Positions 9,569-18,669 of a DNA stretch of 64,000 nt are shown piece after piece. Position numbers and translations under genes: made by a program. Each line of letters begins with the position of its first letter. The stretch's first letter is position 1. The notes under the pieces are model-generated. The model ran no database searches. It had not been told where the DNA came from and was given only the letters and a program-made list of their open reading frames with translations. This DNA comes from Candidatus Marinamargulisbacteria bacterium (lineage in GTDB: Bacteria; Margulisbacteria; Marinamargulisbacteria; UBA817): positions 27,570 through 91,569 of the forward strand of contig JALQXX010000002.1 of assembly GCA_023262965.1 (NCBI GenBank), read 5' to 3'.

Positions 9569-10096
9569 TTAATCACCTCGTATTAGATTATACCGAAAAT
9601 CCTCCCCAATACCATAGGGGGATAATAATGATGTTGAATCCGTCCATGCAATAATCCGGGATCCCCAATTCACCAATGGTTGGGTTAAGGGACTAATCAG
9701 GGTGGGTAAAAAATGCCCTAAAACGGTTAGAATCACACTCGCTAACGCAATGGATTTGCCACCATTTACCAGGCCGCCCAACCCGCGCATAACCCATCCG
9801 CTACCCAGGCTGTCCGTTAAACGGGTTAAGCCCCAGGCCGCCAATCGAATGCCGATGTAGCCCGATACCCAAACCCCAGAGAATACGATAGCCGGCGGCC
9901 AGTCATGAATGGGGAGCCCTCCGTGGGTGGCCAAAAAGGGCCCGACATGCGGGGTTAAGGACCGGGCCACAAAAAACGATCCATAAATGCCAAATAGGCT
10001 AATAAGCACATTAAATAGGCCGTGGCGAAGCCCTGCAATCAGGGAATACGCTATGTAAGCAATCACAATACTATCAACAATAACCGCGTTATCCAT
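9569..10096 (-). CDS. CvpA-family inner membrane protein
   Basis: A 175-residue protein with about four hydrophobic segments. The first, after MDNAVIVDSIVIAYIAYSLI, is followed by the typical AGLRHGLF turn of CvpA-like proteins; the later W/G-rich segments and GLGGLVNGGKSIALASVIL also fit. CvpA proteins sit in the inner membrane and have been linked to colicin V production and envelope homeostasis. The ATG at 10096 overlaps the aminotransferase stop (ATGGATAA), which favours it over the TTG at 10108. It is followed after 5 bases by thrC. Confidence 0.75.
   Translation of the reverse strand: MDNAVIVDSIVIAYIAYSLIAGLRHGLFNVLISLFGIYGSFFVARSLTPHVGPFLATHGGLPIHDWPPAIVFSGVWVSGYIGIRLAAWGLTRLTDSLGSGWVMRGLGGLVNGGKSIALASVILTVLGHFLPTLISPLTQPLVNWGSRIIAWTDSTSLLSPYGIGEDFRYNLIRGD
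9587..9592 (-). promoter_or_regulatory. -10 element upstream of thrC
   Basis: A perfect TATAAT on the minus strand preceded by CGG, 23 bases before the thrC ATG, with GAGGTG between. No good -35 is visible, so promoter function is tentative. Confidence 0.4.
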
Positions 10097-11237
10097 GATC
10101 CCGTACAAAATCCGCTATTTTAGCGCAGGCCTGTTTGAGTTGGTTCATATCGGTTGCAACACAGGATCGAATATACCCCTCACCACCCGCACCAAATACA
10201 TGGCCCGGCACAATGGCGACGTTTTGTTCGGCCAATAGGGTTTCGGCGAAGGTCATGGCGTCCATTCCCAGGGATTGAATGGATGAAAAGCAGTAGAGTC
10301 CCCCGTCGGGCATGGCGGTGGGGAGGCCCAGTTCCGTCATGGTGTGACTAAAATACTGAGCGCGTTGCTTGTAGGATTGACGCATCCGCGCAACATCCGC
10401 ATCGGCCGACTCACACGCATCAATGGCGGCATATTGCGCAATTGTTGGGGCACACAGGGCGGCATACTGGTGGATTTTATTGGCCATGTCAATAATTGGC
10501 TCTGGCGCGATCATATACCCCAAGCGCCATCCGGTCATGGCATGGGATTTTGAAAATCCGTTCAAATAAATCACCCGATCCCGAACCGATGGAATGGCCG
10601 CAATGCTGCTGCCAGGGCTAAAACGCAGATCCGCGTAAATATCATCCGATACAATCAGCAGATCATGCGTAATCGCCAATTGGGCAATCGCTTGTAATTC
10701 CGCTTCCGGAATACTGCGCCCCGTGGGGTTGTTGGGCGAACACAGCACAATGAGCTTGGTTTTTGGCGTGATCGCCGCTTCAATCGCGGCGGCGGTTACG
10801 GTAAACGCCGTTTGGGAGGTATCAATCGATGTCACCACCCCCCCGCACAATTCAATGAGCGGACGGTAACACACATAAATGGGCTCGGGTAAAATAACGG
10901 CATCGTCGGGGTCGATTAAGGTGCGCATCAGAATATCCACTGCCTCAGAAACGCCCGATGTAATCAAACACTCCTGCGGTGTGGCGGTCACATTAAAATG
11001 CCGCGCTACATACGCGCAAATGGCCGTTCGCAACGCCAAAAGCCCCTTATTAGCGGTATAGGTTGTGGCCCCTTTTTGAATGCGGTAGATGGCCTCATCG
11101 CGAATCGTCCAGGGGGTTAAAAAATCCGGTTCCCCCACCCCCAAGGATATGATGTCGTTGGCGGCCATTACCAAATCAAAAAACCGGCGAATACCGGAGG
11201 GGGGTATTTGCTGAACCCGTTTGGAAAAAATGGTCAT
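10089..11237 (-). CDS. class I/II PLP-dependent aminotransferase
   Basis: A 382-residue fold-type I aminotransferase. The PLP lysine is K230 in NGFSKSHAMTGWRLGY; the cofactor-binding Asp and Tyr lie in SDDIYADL, SPNNPTG is the substrate/cofactor loop, and the family Arg is in the C-terminal GEGYIRSCVA. It resembles aspartate/aromatic transaminases of the PatA/AspC subgroup; the amino donor cannot be fixed from sequence. The start overlaps the stop of the Lrp-like regulator (ATGA), so the two are translationally coupled and the regulator probably controls this amino-acid locus. Confidence 0.9.
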   Translation of the reverse strand: MTIFSKRVQQIPPSGIRRFFDLVMAANDIISLGVGEPDFLTPWTIRDEAIYRIQKGATTYTANKGLLALRTAICAYVARHFNVTATPQECLITSGVSEAVDILMRTLIDPDDAVILPEPIYVCYRPLIELCGGVVTSIDTSQTAFTVTAAAIEAAITPKTKLIVLCSPNNPTGRSIPEAELQAIAQLAITHDLLIVSDDIYADLRFSPGSSIAAIPSVRDRVIYLNGFSKSHAMTGWRLGYMIAPEPIIDMANKIHQYAALCAPTIAQYAAIDACESADADVARMRQSYKQRAQYFSHTMTELGLPTAMPDGGLYCFSSIQSLGMDAMTFAETLLAEQNVAIVPGHVFGAGGEGYIRSCVATDMNQLKQACAKIADFVRDHG

Positions 11238-11725
11238 GGGATTAATGGAACCCGATCCGCAACGTCGGGCTTGCCCATTACAACGCCGTGCTCTTTGTAG
11301 GCTTTAAAAATAAAGTGTGTGGTGGTGGATACCACATTTTCGATGGTGGCTAATTTATCGAACACAAAATGCGCAATATCACGATGGTCCTTACCCGAAA
11401 CAACCACTAAAAAATCGTATTTTCCCGACACCAAGTAATGGGACACCACATTGGGGTAGCGGTGAATGGTTTGGGCAATGGCATCATATCCGGTGTCTTT
11501 TTCGGGTCGAATGGATAGTTCCACCAAGGCCTTAACGGGGGTGCCGTCAATTAAATCCTCGTCAATAACCACACTGAATCGTCGAATAATACCTTGATCG
11601 AGCATGCGTTGAATGGATTCTGAAATGGCCGCTTCGCTGCGATTAAGCATTCGGGCCAAATCGGCGTTGCTGTGCCGGGAATTTTCAATCAAAATGGGTA
11701 ATAATTCGGTATCAACATGTGTCAT
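11234..11725 (-). CDS. Lrp/AsnC-family transcriptional regulator
   Basis: A 163-residue protein with an N-terminal winged helix-turn-helix (NADLARMLNRSEAAISESIQ) and a C-terminal RAM/AsnC ligand-binding domain (YDFLVVVSGKDHRDIAHFVF, then IENVVSTTTHFIFKAYKEHG). Such regulators bind amino acids and form octamers on DNA. It is the first gene of a minus-strand series running to the Omp85 gene and overlaps the aminotransferase by 4 bases. A TATGAT hexamer (11737-11732) is 6 bases before the ATG, a leaderless-type arrangement. An inverted repeat at 11767-11787 in the divergent region is a possible autoregulatory site. Confidence 0.9.
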   Translation of the reverse strand: MTHVDTELLPILIENSRHSNADLARMLNRSEAAISESIQRMLDQGIIRRFSVVIDEDLIDGTPVKALVELSIRPEKDTGYDAIAQTIHRYPNVVSHYLVSGKYDFLVVVSGKDHRDIAHFVFDKLATIENVVSTTTHFIFKAYKEHGVVMGKPDVADRVPLIP

Positions 11726-11766
11726 GGTGTTATCATAAAATGGATTGACAAAAAAAAATAGTTGTT

Positions 11767-11795
11767 TTAACCAATGATATCGGTTAAGCTATTGG
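11767..11795. promoter_or_regulatory. inverted repeats between the Lrp-like regulator and the barrel gene
   Basis: TTAACC (11767-11772) and GGTTAA (11782-11787) form a dyad with a 9-base centre. It is interlaced with a second one, CCAAT (11771-11775) and ATTGG (11791-11795). Both lie in a divergent intergenic region beside an Lrp/AsnC gene, which is where such a regulator commonly binds. Operator function is inferred. Confidence 0.35.
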
Positions 11796-11912
11796 CAAGT
11801 AACAAAGTGGTGTTACAGAAAGGAGATCGTGATACATATTTACCATTTAGTGTGATTCAAAAAATCATAATTATATTAAAAATTATTTTTATAAATTTAA
11901 AAGGAGTAAAAA

Positions 11913-12479
11913 ATGAAAAAATCAATTTTATTATTTGTATTGGTTGCTGTGGCAACTGTTGTTAATGCGGCCCCGCGTTTTGGTGTGATCGCAGAGCAAA
12001 ATTCGGGTGTTGGTGCGTTTATTAGCGACGATAGTTTTAATGCGCAGTTGACGTTTAATACGAATTCTGGTGATATAACTGAAAAAACAACAACCAAAGT
12101 AGGCGATGCAGATGCAACAACTAATGATCCAACAAAAAAATCAGATCAATTGACTACCATTAAAATTGGTGGAAACTACAAAATTGCCTTGGATTCGGTT
12201 ACGGCATTGACAACTGGGGTTAACTTTTTAATGACATCAGGAGAAGACCAATATTTTGGTGATATCGACACATCCAATACATTGGCTCTTTCAGTGGGTG
12301 TTGAACGCGCACTATCATCTAACTTGGTTTTAACCGCTCAAACCGATGTTTTTTCAACGACAACAAAGAAGTATATAATGTCAACCACTGACGACACTAG
12401 AAAAACTGATATTGTTACAGAAGATACCTCTACTGCGGTTTTCAACAACACACGTATTGGTGTAGCGTACTTATTCTAG
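11913..12479 (+). CDS. small secreted beta-barrel-like protein of unknown function
   Basis: This 188-residue protein has a clear signal peptide (MKKSILLFVLVAVATVVNA), then Thr/Asn/Asp-rich alternating strands and a barrel-type terminus (RIGVAYLF ending in Phe). A small outer-membrane barrel is likely; the function is unknown. The ribosome site AAGGAG lies 7 bases before the ATG, the strongest in the window. Codons are visibly more AT-rich than in flanking genes, and it is followed by a perfect terminator, so it is a single-gene unit, perhaps highly expressed or recently acquired. The 187-base upstream region is also AT-rich. Confidence 0.75.
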   Translation: MKKSILLFVLVAVATVVNAAPRFGVIAEQNSGVGAFISDDSFNAQLTFNTNSGDITEKTTTKVGDADATTNDPTKKSDQLTTIKIGGNYKIALDSVTALTTGVNFLMTSGEDQYFGDIDTSNTLALSVGVERALSSNLVLTAQTDVFSTTTKKYIMSTTDDTRKTDIVTEDTSTAVFNNTRIGVAYLF

Positions 12480-12506
12480 TTTAGTTTTAAGTAGCAATAC
12501 ACAGTC

Positions 12507-12538
12507 AACGGGTCGCTTCGGCGGCCCGTTCGTGTTTT
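12507..12538 (+). terminator. intrinsic terminator with TTCG tetraloop
   Basis: AACGGGTCGC (12507-12516), loop TTCG, then GCGGCCCGTT (12521-12530) give a 10-bp stem with a single T-G pair. A T-rich run (CGTGTTTT) follows. It lies 28 bases after the stop of the barrel-like gene. Confidence 0.85.
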
Positions 12539-12640
12539 AAGCGACAGGGGCGCGTTTTAGGTAAAAATCTAAGCCGGGCCACCTTATACGTGAAAAATAG
12601 CCTGGTAAACAACAGATATTTTAGGTAATATGGGAATTGT

Positions 12641-13369
12641 ATGGTAACCCTATTCATTGTTGGTGGCGGTCGTGGTGTTGGTCGCGGGCTGGTTCAGGCT
12701 TGTTTGGATCGATACCCTTCCGTGAGGCTGTATGTGGCGACACGCCAGCCGATGACTTTTTCAGAGACCTGTTCGCCCTATCAAACCATTGTTCCGATAG
12801 TGTGGGATCCTGAGGATCCGGCGAGTTATGGGGCCATGGTGGATACCATTCGGCAGGACCAGCAGCCATTAAATCAGGCGATTATTACGGTAGGCGCCTT
12901 ACATTCATCGAATTTTTCCCCAGAAAAAACCATTCGTCGGCTGACAGCGGCGCAGATGGCGTGGTCGTTTCAGGTCAATACCATTTACCCCAGCTTGCTT
13001 ATTGCCGCAATTGCGCCTATAATGACGTCCGTTGAGCCGTCTTGTTTGGCGGTGCTTAGTGCCCGCGTTGGTAGCATAACCGATAATCAACTGGGTGGCT
13101 GGTACAGTTATCGCGCGGCAAAAGCCGCATTGAATATGGTGATTAAAACCGCTGCCATTGAGTATTCCCGGACCGTGCCATCCCTAACCCTGTTGGGGAT
13201 TCATCCTGGCACGGTGGATACCGATTTATCCAAACCGTTTCAAAAAAATAGCCATCATACCCTGTTCACTCCTGTTGAATCGGCGAACCATATTTTGGAT
13301 GTTATGCGGGACCGATTGGGGGAATCCGGTGGGGTGTTTGATTGGAAGGGGGAACGTGTTCCTGCGTAA
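12641..13369 (+). CDS. short-chain dehydrogenase/reductase (SDR)
   Basis: A 242-residue Rossmann-fold protein. It opens with a dinucleotide-binding glycine motif (VGGGRGVGRG), has a conserved Asn (QVNTIYPSL), the catalytic Ser in VLSARVGSI, and the Tyr-x3-Lys pair in YSYRAAKAALNM. The order and the HPGTVDTDLSKPF segment resemble C-factor-like SDRs. The substrate is unknown. Three bases separate it from the next Rossmann gene, so they probably form an operon. A TAATAT (12626-12631) lies 9 bases before the ATG. Confidence 0.85.
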   Translation: MVTLFIVGGGRGVGRGLVQACLDRYPSVRLYVATRQPMTFSETCSPYQTIVPIVWDPEDPASYGAMVDTIRQDQQPLNQAIITVGALHSSNFSPEKTIRRLTAAQMAWSFQVNTIYPSLLIAAIAPIMTSVEPSCLAVLSARVGSITDNQLGGWYSYRAAKAALNMVIKTAAIEYSRTVPSLTLLGIHPGTVDTDLSKPFQKNSHHTLFTPVESANHILDVMRDRLGESGGVFDWKGERVPA

Positions 13370-13372
13370 GGT

Positions 13373-14833
13373 ATGATGGGGCAGCATGTATTGGTTACGG
13401 GGGCAACCGGATACATTGGCAAGCGACTGATCCCCGTATTAATTGAGCAGGGGGTTACCGTCACTTGCCTTATTCGAAATAAGCAGCGTTGCGGCTATTT
13501 TGAAGCGATGGGGGCGCAGGTTATTGTGGGGGATTTATTGTCTGAAGCCGAGGCCCCGGTTTTGCCGCCCACCATTACGCATGCGTATTTTTTGGTGCAT
13601 GCCATGAGTGATTATGTGCAAAATCTGCATGATTTTGAGGCGCAATTGGCGCATTGTTTTGTGGCAATGGTATCTAAAACGGCGTGTCGTCAGATTATTT
13701 ATTTGAGTGGTTTGTGCAATTTTTCGCCGCTATCACCCCATTTAAAATCGCGTATGAATGTTGAAACCATTCTGCAGGCGAGTGGGATACCAACAACGGT
13801 GTTGCGCGCTAGTATTATTATTGGATCGGGGTCGGCATCCTTTGAAATTATTCGGGATCTGATTGAAAAATTGCCGATTATGATAGCGCCTAAATGGATT
13901 GTTAATCGGTGCCAGCCCATTTCAGTGCATACGGTGGTGAGACTCTTAATTGCGGTTCAGGATCACCCCGAGTGTTTAAATGATTGTTTTGATGTGGGTG
14001 GGCCGGATGTCTTGACCTTTAAAGCGATGATGGCCCAATATGCGGCGTTTCGGGGCTTAAATCGGTATATTTTGTCGGTGCCCGTTTTGACGTTACGGTT
14101 GTCGTCCTTATGGTTGTGTTTGGTTGCCAGCACCAATTTCTCATTGTCCCGGTATTTGGTAGACAGTATGCAATGCGATAGTGTGTGTGCGGATAATCGC
14201 ATACAATCGATTTTTCCCGAAATACGCCAAATATCCTATGCGGAATCCTTGGCCCGTGCCTTTACCCGTATTGAGGAAAATATGGTGGTGTCCAGTTGGA
14301 AAGATTCCTGGCACATTACCAAAAAAAAGCCATTGGATGTGTATATGCAGGTGCCGGAATATGGGTGCTTAACCGATATTCAGCGTGTCCCCGTATCGGA
14401 TGTCGACGCCAGTTTGGAATCGTTTTGGTGTATTGGGGGGGCGAATGGCTGGTATTACGCCACATGGTTATGGTCTATTCGGGGATTATTGGATAAGTGT
14501 ATTGGTGGGGTGGGGCTTCGGCGTGGGCGTACGCACCCCACCATGATTCATAATGGGGACGCCTTGGATTTTTGGCGTGTGATTGTGGCCAATAAAGCGG
14601 ATAAGCGGTTGTTGTTGTATGCCGAAATGAAATTGCCGGGACAGGCTTGGATGGAGTGGCGGATTGTTCCCGAGGGCGAGGGGTATGTCTTGGAGCAGGT
14701 GGCGACATTTCGCCCGAATGGCTTAATGGGGCGGCTGTATTGGTACGCACTCATTGTTCCGCATACCTATATTTTTAAGGGGTTGGCGCGCAAAATTGCG
14801 GCGGGTTATCAACCCGTATTGGACAATTTTTAG
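13373..14833 (+). CDS. NAD(P)-binding epimerase-like protein with DUF2867 domain
   Basis: A 486-residue two-part protein. Residues 1-300 form an atypical SDR/NmrA-like Rossmann domain (HVLVTGATGYIGKRLIPVL at the N-terminus, then YLSGL and a middle region typical of YbjT-like proteins). The C-terminal about 160 residues (from ESFWCIGGANGWYYATWLW to the end) match the pattern of DUF2867, often fused to this domain. The biochemical role is not established; it may be a membrane-associated oxidoreductase of lipid or quinone metabolism. AAGG lies just before the tandem ATGs at 13373 and 13376; either could start. Confidence 0.8.
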   Translation: MMGQHVLVTGATGYIGKRLIPVLIEQGVTVTCLIRNKQRCGYFEAMGAQVIVGDLLSEAEAPVLPPTITHAYFLVHAMSDYVQNLHDFEAQLAHCFVAMVSKTACRQIIYLSGLCNFSPLSPHLKSRMNVETILQASGIPTTVLRASIIIGSGSASFEIIRDLIEKLPIMIAPKWIVNRCQPISVHTVVRLLIAVQDHPECLNDCFDVGGPDVLTFKAMMAQYAAFRGLNRYILSVPVLTLRLSSLWLCLVASTNFSLSRYLVDSMQCDSVCADNRIQSIFPEIRQISYAESLARAFTRIEENMVVSSWKDSWHITKKKPLDVYMQVPEYGCLTDIQRVPVSDVDASLESFWCIGGANGWYYATWLWSIRGLLDKCIGGVGLRRGRTHPTMIHNGDALDFWRVIVANKADKRLLLYAEMKLPGQAWMEWRIVPEGEGYVLEQVATFRPNGLMGRLYWYALIVPHTYIFKGLARKIAAGYQPVLDNF

Positions 14834-14842
14834 ACCCCCCCC

Positions 14843-15352
14843 TTAGTGCGTAAATTCAAAAAAAGCGCAGTTGACACAAGGCCCTACCCAAATATTTGAG
14901 GCATACCGGCAGACCAAGTGGCTGTAATCCGCAAAAACGGTATCGCAATCAAATCGATCAAAGATTTTGGTCACGTAGACCCGGCCCAAACGGGGGTGAG
15001 CTAAGGCCGTTTTGTATAATTGCGCTCCTCCAATAACAAATAATCGGCCATTTAAGGGCGGGTTGGCAAGGGCGGCATCAAGGTCGCTCACAACCCGGGA
15101 CCCCTCAATATGGGTAAGGGATTGCGACACCACCACATTCTCTCGGTTAGGTAGGGGGCGGTAGTTGGGTGGTAGCGATTCCCAGGTGCGTCGCCCCATA
15201 ATGACGCGATTTTGACCAGGGCCTTGGGTTGTTACTTGCTTAAAATGACGCATGTCAGCGGGGCAGGTCCAGGGCAACGCGTTGTTTTTGCCAATGCCCC
15301 GATTCAGATCGTGGGCGACAATTATATCAAATGAGGGGGGATTCGTGGGCAT
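14843..15352 (-). CDS. folA: dihydrofolate reductase
   Basis: A 169-residue DHFR that reduces dihydrofolate with NADPH. Recognisable elements are FDIIVAHDLNRGIGKNNALPW (Met20-loop region; catalytic Asp in CPADMRHFK), VIMGRRTWESLP (NADPH-binding) and FVIGGAQLYKTAL (second glycine motif). The length is typical of chromosomal enzymes. It starts 2 bases after the thyA stop, so the two form a thymidylate operon in which FolA recycles the dihydrofolate made by ThyA. The C-terminus carries two Cys (GPCVNCAFFEF), somewhat unusual. Confidence 0.95.
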   Translation of the reverse strand: MPTNPPSFDIIVAHDLNRGIGKNNALPWTCPADMRHFKQVTTQGPGQNRVIMGRRTWESLPPNYRPLPNRENVVVSQSLTHIEGSRVVSDLDAALANPPLNGRLFVIGGAQLYKTALAHPRLGRVYVTKIFDRFDCDTVFADYSHLVCRYASNIWVGPCVNCAFFEFTH

Positions 15353-15354
15353 AA

Positions 15355-16161
15355 CTACACGGCCACTTCAAATCGAATGGGCGCATCGTGGATATAATCG
15401 CTTAATTGAATGTCCGCAGCGTCAATTGAAAAAAACGGTTTTTTGGCTATGGTAACTCGAGGGCGTGGCTTGGGTGTTCGGGTGAGTTGCTCGCGGACAC
15501 CGGCCATGTGGTTCGTGTAAATATGCGCATCCCCAATGGTATGAATAAAATAGCGTGGGATTAAATTGCATTCCTGAGCCAGCATTATAAGAAGCAGCGA
15601 ATAACTGGCAATATTGAAGGGCACCCCAACCGCAACATCGGCCGATCGCTGATACAATTGCAAATCCAAATGGCCTTGAGCAACATAGCATTGAAAAAAC
15701 GTATGACACGGGGGGAGCGCCATTTTGGGGATATCGGCCACGTTCCAGGCGGTGACAATGTGGCGGCGAGAGTCGGGATTGTTGCGCAGGCCATCGATTA
15801 ATTGGGTCAACTGATCAATATGTGTTTTGGTGTATGTGCCGGCCTGATTTTGCGCGAAGGATTCCCAGTAGCGCCATTGATAGCCGTAAATCGGGCCCAA
15901 GTTTCCATCAGCGTCGGCCCAAGCGTCCCATATTCCGGTGTTTAAATGGTCGTGAATATTAGTCGCCCCGCGAATAAACCATAACAATTCGTTGACCACA
16001 CTTTTGAAATAGATTTTTTTGGTGGTCACCAATGGAAATCCCTTGCGCAAATCATACCGTGTTTGGGTCCCAAAAATGGATTGGGTACCGGTTCCCGTTC
16101 GATCGGATTTGAATTCACCATCGGTGAGTATGGTTTGGATGAGTGCGAGATAGTCCGTCAC
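15355..16161 (-). CDS. thyA: thymidylate synthase
   Basis: A 268-residue enzyme that methylates dUMP to dTMP using methylenetetrahydrofolate. The catalytic Cys is C152 in [31 protein letters not shown] and [19 protein letters not shown] are the phosphate, Arg-pair and dUMP-binding segments. The start codon is GTG. A promoter (TTGAAA, 18-base spacer, TAAACT) ends 7 bases before it and lies back to back with the mnmG promoter. folA follows after 2 bases. Confidence 0.96.
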   Translation of the reverse strand: MTDYLALIQTILTDGEFKSDRTGTGTQSIFGTQTRYDLRKGFPLVTTKKIYFKSVVNELLWFIRGATNIHDHLNTGIWDAWADADGNLGPIYGYQWRYWESFAQNQAGTYTKTHIDQLTQLIDGLRNNPDSRRHIVTAWNVADIPKMALPPCHTFFQCYVAQGHLDLQLYQRSADVAVGVPFNIASYSLLLIMLAQECNLIPRYFIHTIGDAHIYTNHMAGVREQLTRTPKPRPRVTIAKKPFFSIDAADIQLSDYIHDAPIRFEVAV

Positions 16162-16168
16162 ACTACAC

Positions 16169-16198
16169 AGTTTAGCACGGTCGTATCGTTGGTTTCAA
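16169..16198 (-). promoter_or_regulatory. thyA promoter, leaderless type
   Basis: On the minus strand TTGAAA (16198-16193), 18 bases, TAAACT (16174-16169), then 7 bases to the GTG of thyA. No Shine-Dalgarno fits in between. Its -35 lies one base from the -35 of the divergent mnmG promoter. Confidence 0.55.
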
Positions 16199-16199
16199 A

Positions 16200-16228
16200 T
16201 TGACAAAATGGGTGCCGGGAACTACCCT
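16200..16228 (+). promoter_or_regulatory. mnmG promoter, leaderless type
   Basis: A consensus TTGACA (16200-16205), exactly 17 bases and TACCCT (16223-16228) precede the ATG at 16236 by 7 bases. Transcription would start at the initiation codon. The -10 is weak at three positions; the -35 and spacing are ideal. Confidence 0.6.
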
Positions 16229-16235
16229 GATAGTC

Positions 16236-18062
16236 ATGATGACGTACGATGTAATTGTAGTGGGCTGTGGCCATGCGGGGGTTGAAGCGGTTTTAGCGGC
16301 TGCGCGAAAAGGCGCCCGTTGCGCGGTTTTTTGCTTGGATTTTAGTCGTGCGGCGAGCATGCCTTGTAATCCGTCAATAGGGGGATCAGCAAAAGGCCAG
16401 ATGGTGGGGGAAATCGATGCCATGGGGGGCATTATGGGGGAGGCGGCGGATAATACCTATTTGCAAATTAAGTGGCTCAATCGCTCGCGGGGTCCGGCGG
16501 TTCATGCCCTTCGAACACAAAACGATAAATACGAATACCCCAAATACGTTCAAAAACGCATACAGGGTCATCAAAACATTCATGTGATTGAATCGGAGGT
16601 CGCCGATGTATTGGTTTCGGATGGCCGTGTGATTGGCGTGGTGGATGCCGAGGGGCGACGTTCAATGGCCTCAGCGGTGGTTATTACAACCGGAACCTAT
16701 TTAAAAGGAATGACGCATGTGGGATTAACGCATCAGCCGGCTGGCCGGATGGGTGAGGCCCCGGCCAATCGATTGTCCGGGCAATTGGCGGCCTTGGGTT
16801 TTCAAATCGGACGTTTAAAAACCGGTACGCCCCCCCGATTGTGTGCCACTTCGCTGGATTACACCCAAATGACCCCACAACCGGGGGATTCCGGGTTTTT
16901 GCATTTTTCGTTTCGGACATCCGATACGGGTCGCCAAGCCCAGCAAGTGCCCTGTTTTTTGACCCAAACCAATGCCGACACGCACCAGATTATTCGGGAC
17001 AATTTGGGGGAATCGCCGTTATATGCGGGGATTATTAAAGGCTCCGGGCCGCGGTATTGTCCGTCGATTGAAGACAAGGTCATGCGCTTTGCCGATAAAT
17101 CATCCCATCATTTGTTTATCGAGCCCGAAAGCCGGTCCACTTCAGAAATGTACATTCAGGGCCTCAATACATCCCTGCCCGAACATGCCCAGCGTGGTAT
17201 TTTAGACACCATCCCCGGGTTGCAGCACGCTATAATGCTCAAACCGGGTTATGCGGTTGAATACGATTTTGTGTATCCGGATCAATTATTCCCGACACTG
17301 GAGTCTAAGCGTGTGGGGGGATTGTTTTTTGCGGGTCAAATTAATGGGACCTCGGGCTATGAAGAAGCGGCGGCACAAGGCCTTATTGCGGGTATGAACG
17401 CGGCGAATGTTGCGCAATCGCAGCCAACCGTGATTGTTCCCCGCGAATCATCGTACATGGGGACCTTAGTGGATGACTTAACCGCTAAATCGGTGATTAA
17501 CGAACCGTATCGTATGATGACCGCTCGATCGGAGTATCGGTTGTTGTTGCGCCAGGATAACGCCTTAGAACGGCTCTCCGGATTGGCGCATAGCCAAGGA
17601 TTACTAACCGATGCGGATATGGTCACTATCCGTAAGCAGCATCAGGATTATCTAACCTGCTTGGATATGTTTACGACGCAAAAAGTGGACGCTAAGCTGG
17701 CGGACCACTACGGTGTTGCCGGATCGGTGTACGCAGGCCTGATTCGGCGACCCGATGTGGCGGTTTCGGATTTGTGCGCGGCAATGGCGGATCGGTTTAA
17801 TCCCGAAGTGGTTACCAAGGCTGTTACCCATATTCGATACGAAGGCTATATTCGTCGCCAAGAGAAGCAGGTTGCGGATTTGAATCGATTCAATGATTTA
17901 CCGATTGATGCCATTGATATGGATGCCGTATCGGGCCTTCGTACCGAAAGCCGGGATAAACTGCAGCGGTTTAAACCCAAAACGGTTCGTGAGGCGCAAA
18001 AAATCGCCGGAATTAATCCTGCGGATCTTATGTTGGTTATTTCCCATGCTAAACGATCATAA
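16236..18062 (+). CDS. mnmG: tRNA uridine-5-carboxymethylaminomethyl modification enzyme MnmG (GidA)
   Basis: A 608-residue FAD protein. With MnmE it modifies U34 of certain tRNAs. It shows the N-terminal FAD-binding motif ([19 protein letters not shown]), the family signature ([23 protein letters not shown]), [19 protein letters not shown] and the C-terminal helical domain ending at a region for tRNA/MnmE contact ([13 protein letters not shown]). The ATG at 16236 is preferred over an upstream TTG at 16200, because that TTG is the first base of the -35 box and the protein then begins [12 protein letters not shown] like relatives. Its last 17 bases overlap rsmG, the common mnmG-rsmG-parAB order. 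Confidence 0.96.
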   Translation: MMTYDVIVVGCGHAGVEAVLAAARKGARCAVFCLDFSRAASMPCNPSIGGSAKGQMVGEIDAMGGIMGEAADNTYLQIKWLNRSRGPAVHALRTQNDKYEYPKYVQKRIQGHQNIHVIESEVADVLVSDGRVIGVVDAEGRRSMASAVVITTGTYLKGMTHVGLTHQPAGRMGEAPANRLSGQLAALGFQIGRLKTGTPPRLCATSLDYTQMTPQPGDSGFLHFSFRTSDTGRQAQQVPCFLTQTNADTHQIIRDNLGESPLYAGIIKGSGPRYCPSIEDKVMRFADKSSHHLFIEPESRSTSEMYIQGLNTSLPEHAQRGILDTIPGLQHAIMLKPGYAVEYDFVYPDQLFPTLESKRVGGLFFAGQINGTSGYEEAAAQGLIAGMNAANVAQSQPTVIVPRESSYMGTLVDDLTAKSVINEPYRMMTARSEYRLLLRQDNALERLSGLAHSQGLLTDADMVTIRKQHQDYLTCLDMFTTQKVDAKLADHYGVAGSVYAGLIRRPDVAVSDLCAAMADRFNPEVVTKAVTHIRYEGYIRRQEKQVADLNRFNDLPIDAIDMDAVSGLRTESRDKLQRFKPKTVREAQKIAGINPADLMLVISHAKRS

Positions 18063-18669
18063 TTTGGCCCAAATTCAACGATTTTGTGATGAGCTAAGGG
18101 TTTATAACGCCCATACCAATATTTATTCAAAAAAAAGCTATGATCATTTGCCATATCACACCGAAGATTCCATTCAATTGGCGGGGCTGGTGAATCACGG
18201 TGGCATTCATGTGGACATTGGATCGGGCTCGGGGTTTCCTGGTGTAATTATTGCGTTATTAACGGAAGCAACGGTTATTTGTGTGGAGTCCAAGTCCCGT
18301 AAACGGCGATTTTTGCAGCACATTCAAACGACTTTGGGAATTCGTAATTTGATTGTTTTTGAGGGGGATTTTCAATTGTTTGCCACAACGTATCGCAAAA
18401 AAGCGCGTATTCAGACGTTTTCGGCGAAAGCATTTGCAAAGCCCCCTGCACTGTTAGCCGCCTTAGCGGGGGTAAATCCCGGTCGGTACGCGCCGGATGC
18501 CGTATGTTGGGTACCGATTTCCGTAAACCAAAAGCCCTTTTTGGAGCCATACGACACCGTTGTTTCGGTGACCTCACCGCGAACGGGTGAGGTTTTTTGG
18601 TACTTTAGGATTCGGATGGCGGCATTTCGATCGTACAAAGCTGATCTAAAAACGCAATATACGCTTTGA
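18046..18669 (+). CDS. rsmG: 16S rRNA (guanine527-N7)-methyltransferase
   Basis: A 207-residue SAM-dependent methyltransferase for G527 of 16S rRNA. The SAM-binding loop is [16 protein letters not shown] (about residues 55-70), followed by [11 protein letters not shown] and the FSAKAFAKP segment. The ATG at 18046 lies inside mnmG and gives the usual family length. The C-terminal 30 residues are unlike other members and are encoded by a terminator-like hairpin (18571-18598), with the last 65 bases overlapping parB from the opposite strand; the functional end may be slightly earlier. Confidence 0.88.
   Translation: MLNDHNLAQIQRFCDELRVYNAHTNIYSKKSYDHLPYHTEDSIQLAGLVNHGGIHVDIGSGSGFPGVIIALLTEATVICVESKSRKRRFLQHIQTTLGIRNLIVFEGDFQLFATTYRKKARIQTFSAKAFAKPPALLAALAGVNPGRYAPDAVCWVPISVNQKPFLEPYDTVVSVTSPRTGEVFWYFRIRMAAFRSYKADLKTQYTL
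18571..18598 (+). terminator. intrinsic terminator inside the rsmG 3' end
   Basis: ACCTCACC (18571-18578), loop GCGAACG, GGTGAGGT (18586-18593) form an 8-bp stem followed at once by a run of T (18593-18598). On the plus strand it fits a factor-independent terminator although it is 71 bases before the rsmG stop. No T run follows it on the minus strand. Confidence 0.7.

Noticed and set aside
11774-11965. 63-codon frame just before the small barrel gene
   Set aside because: It runs out of frame into the barrel gene and has a low-complexity Ile/Lys sequence with no ribosome site; the AT-rich region is better explained as a leader.
16200-16235. Upstream TTG start for mnmG
   Set aside because: The TTG is part of the -35 box and the extra 12 residues do not resemble the family N-terminus.
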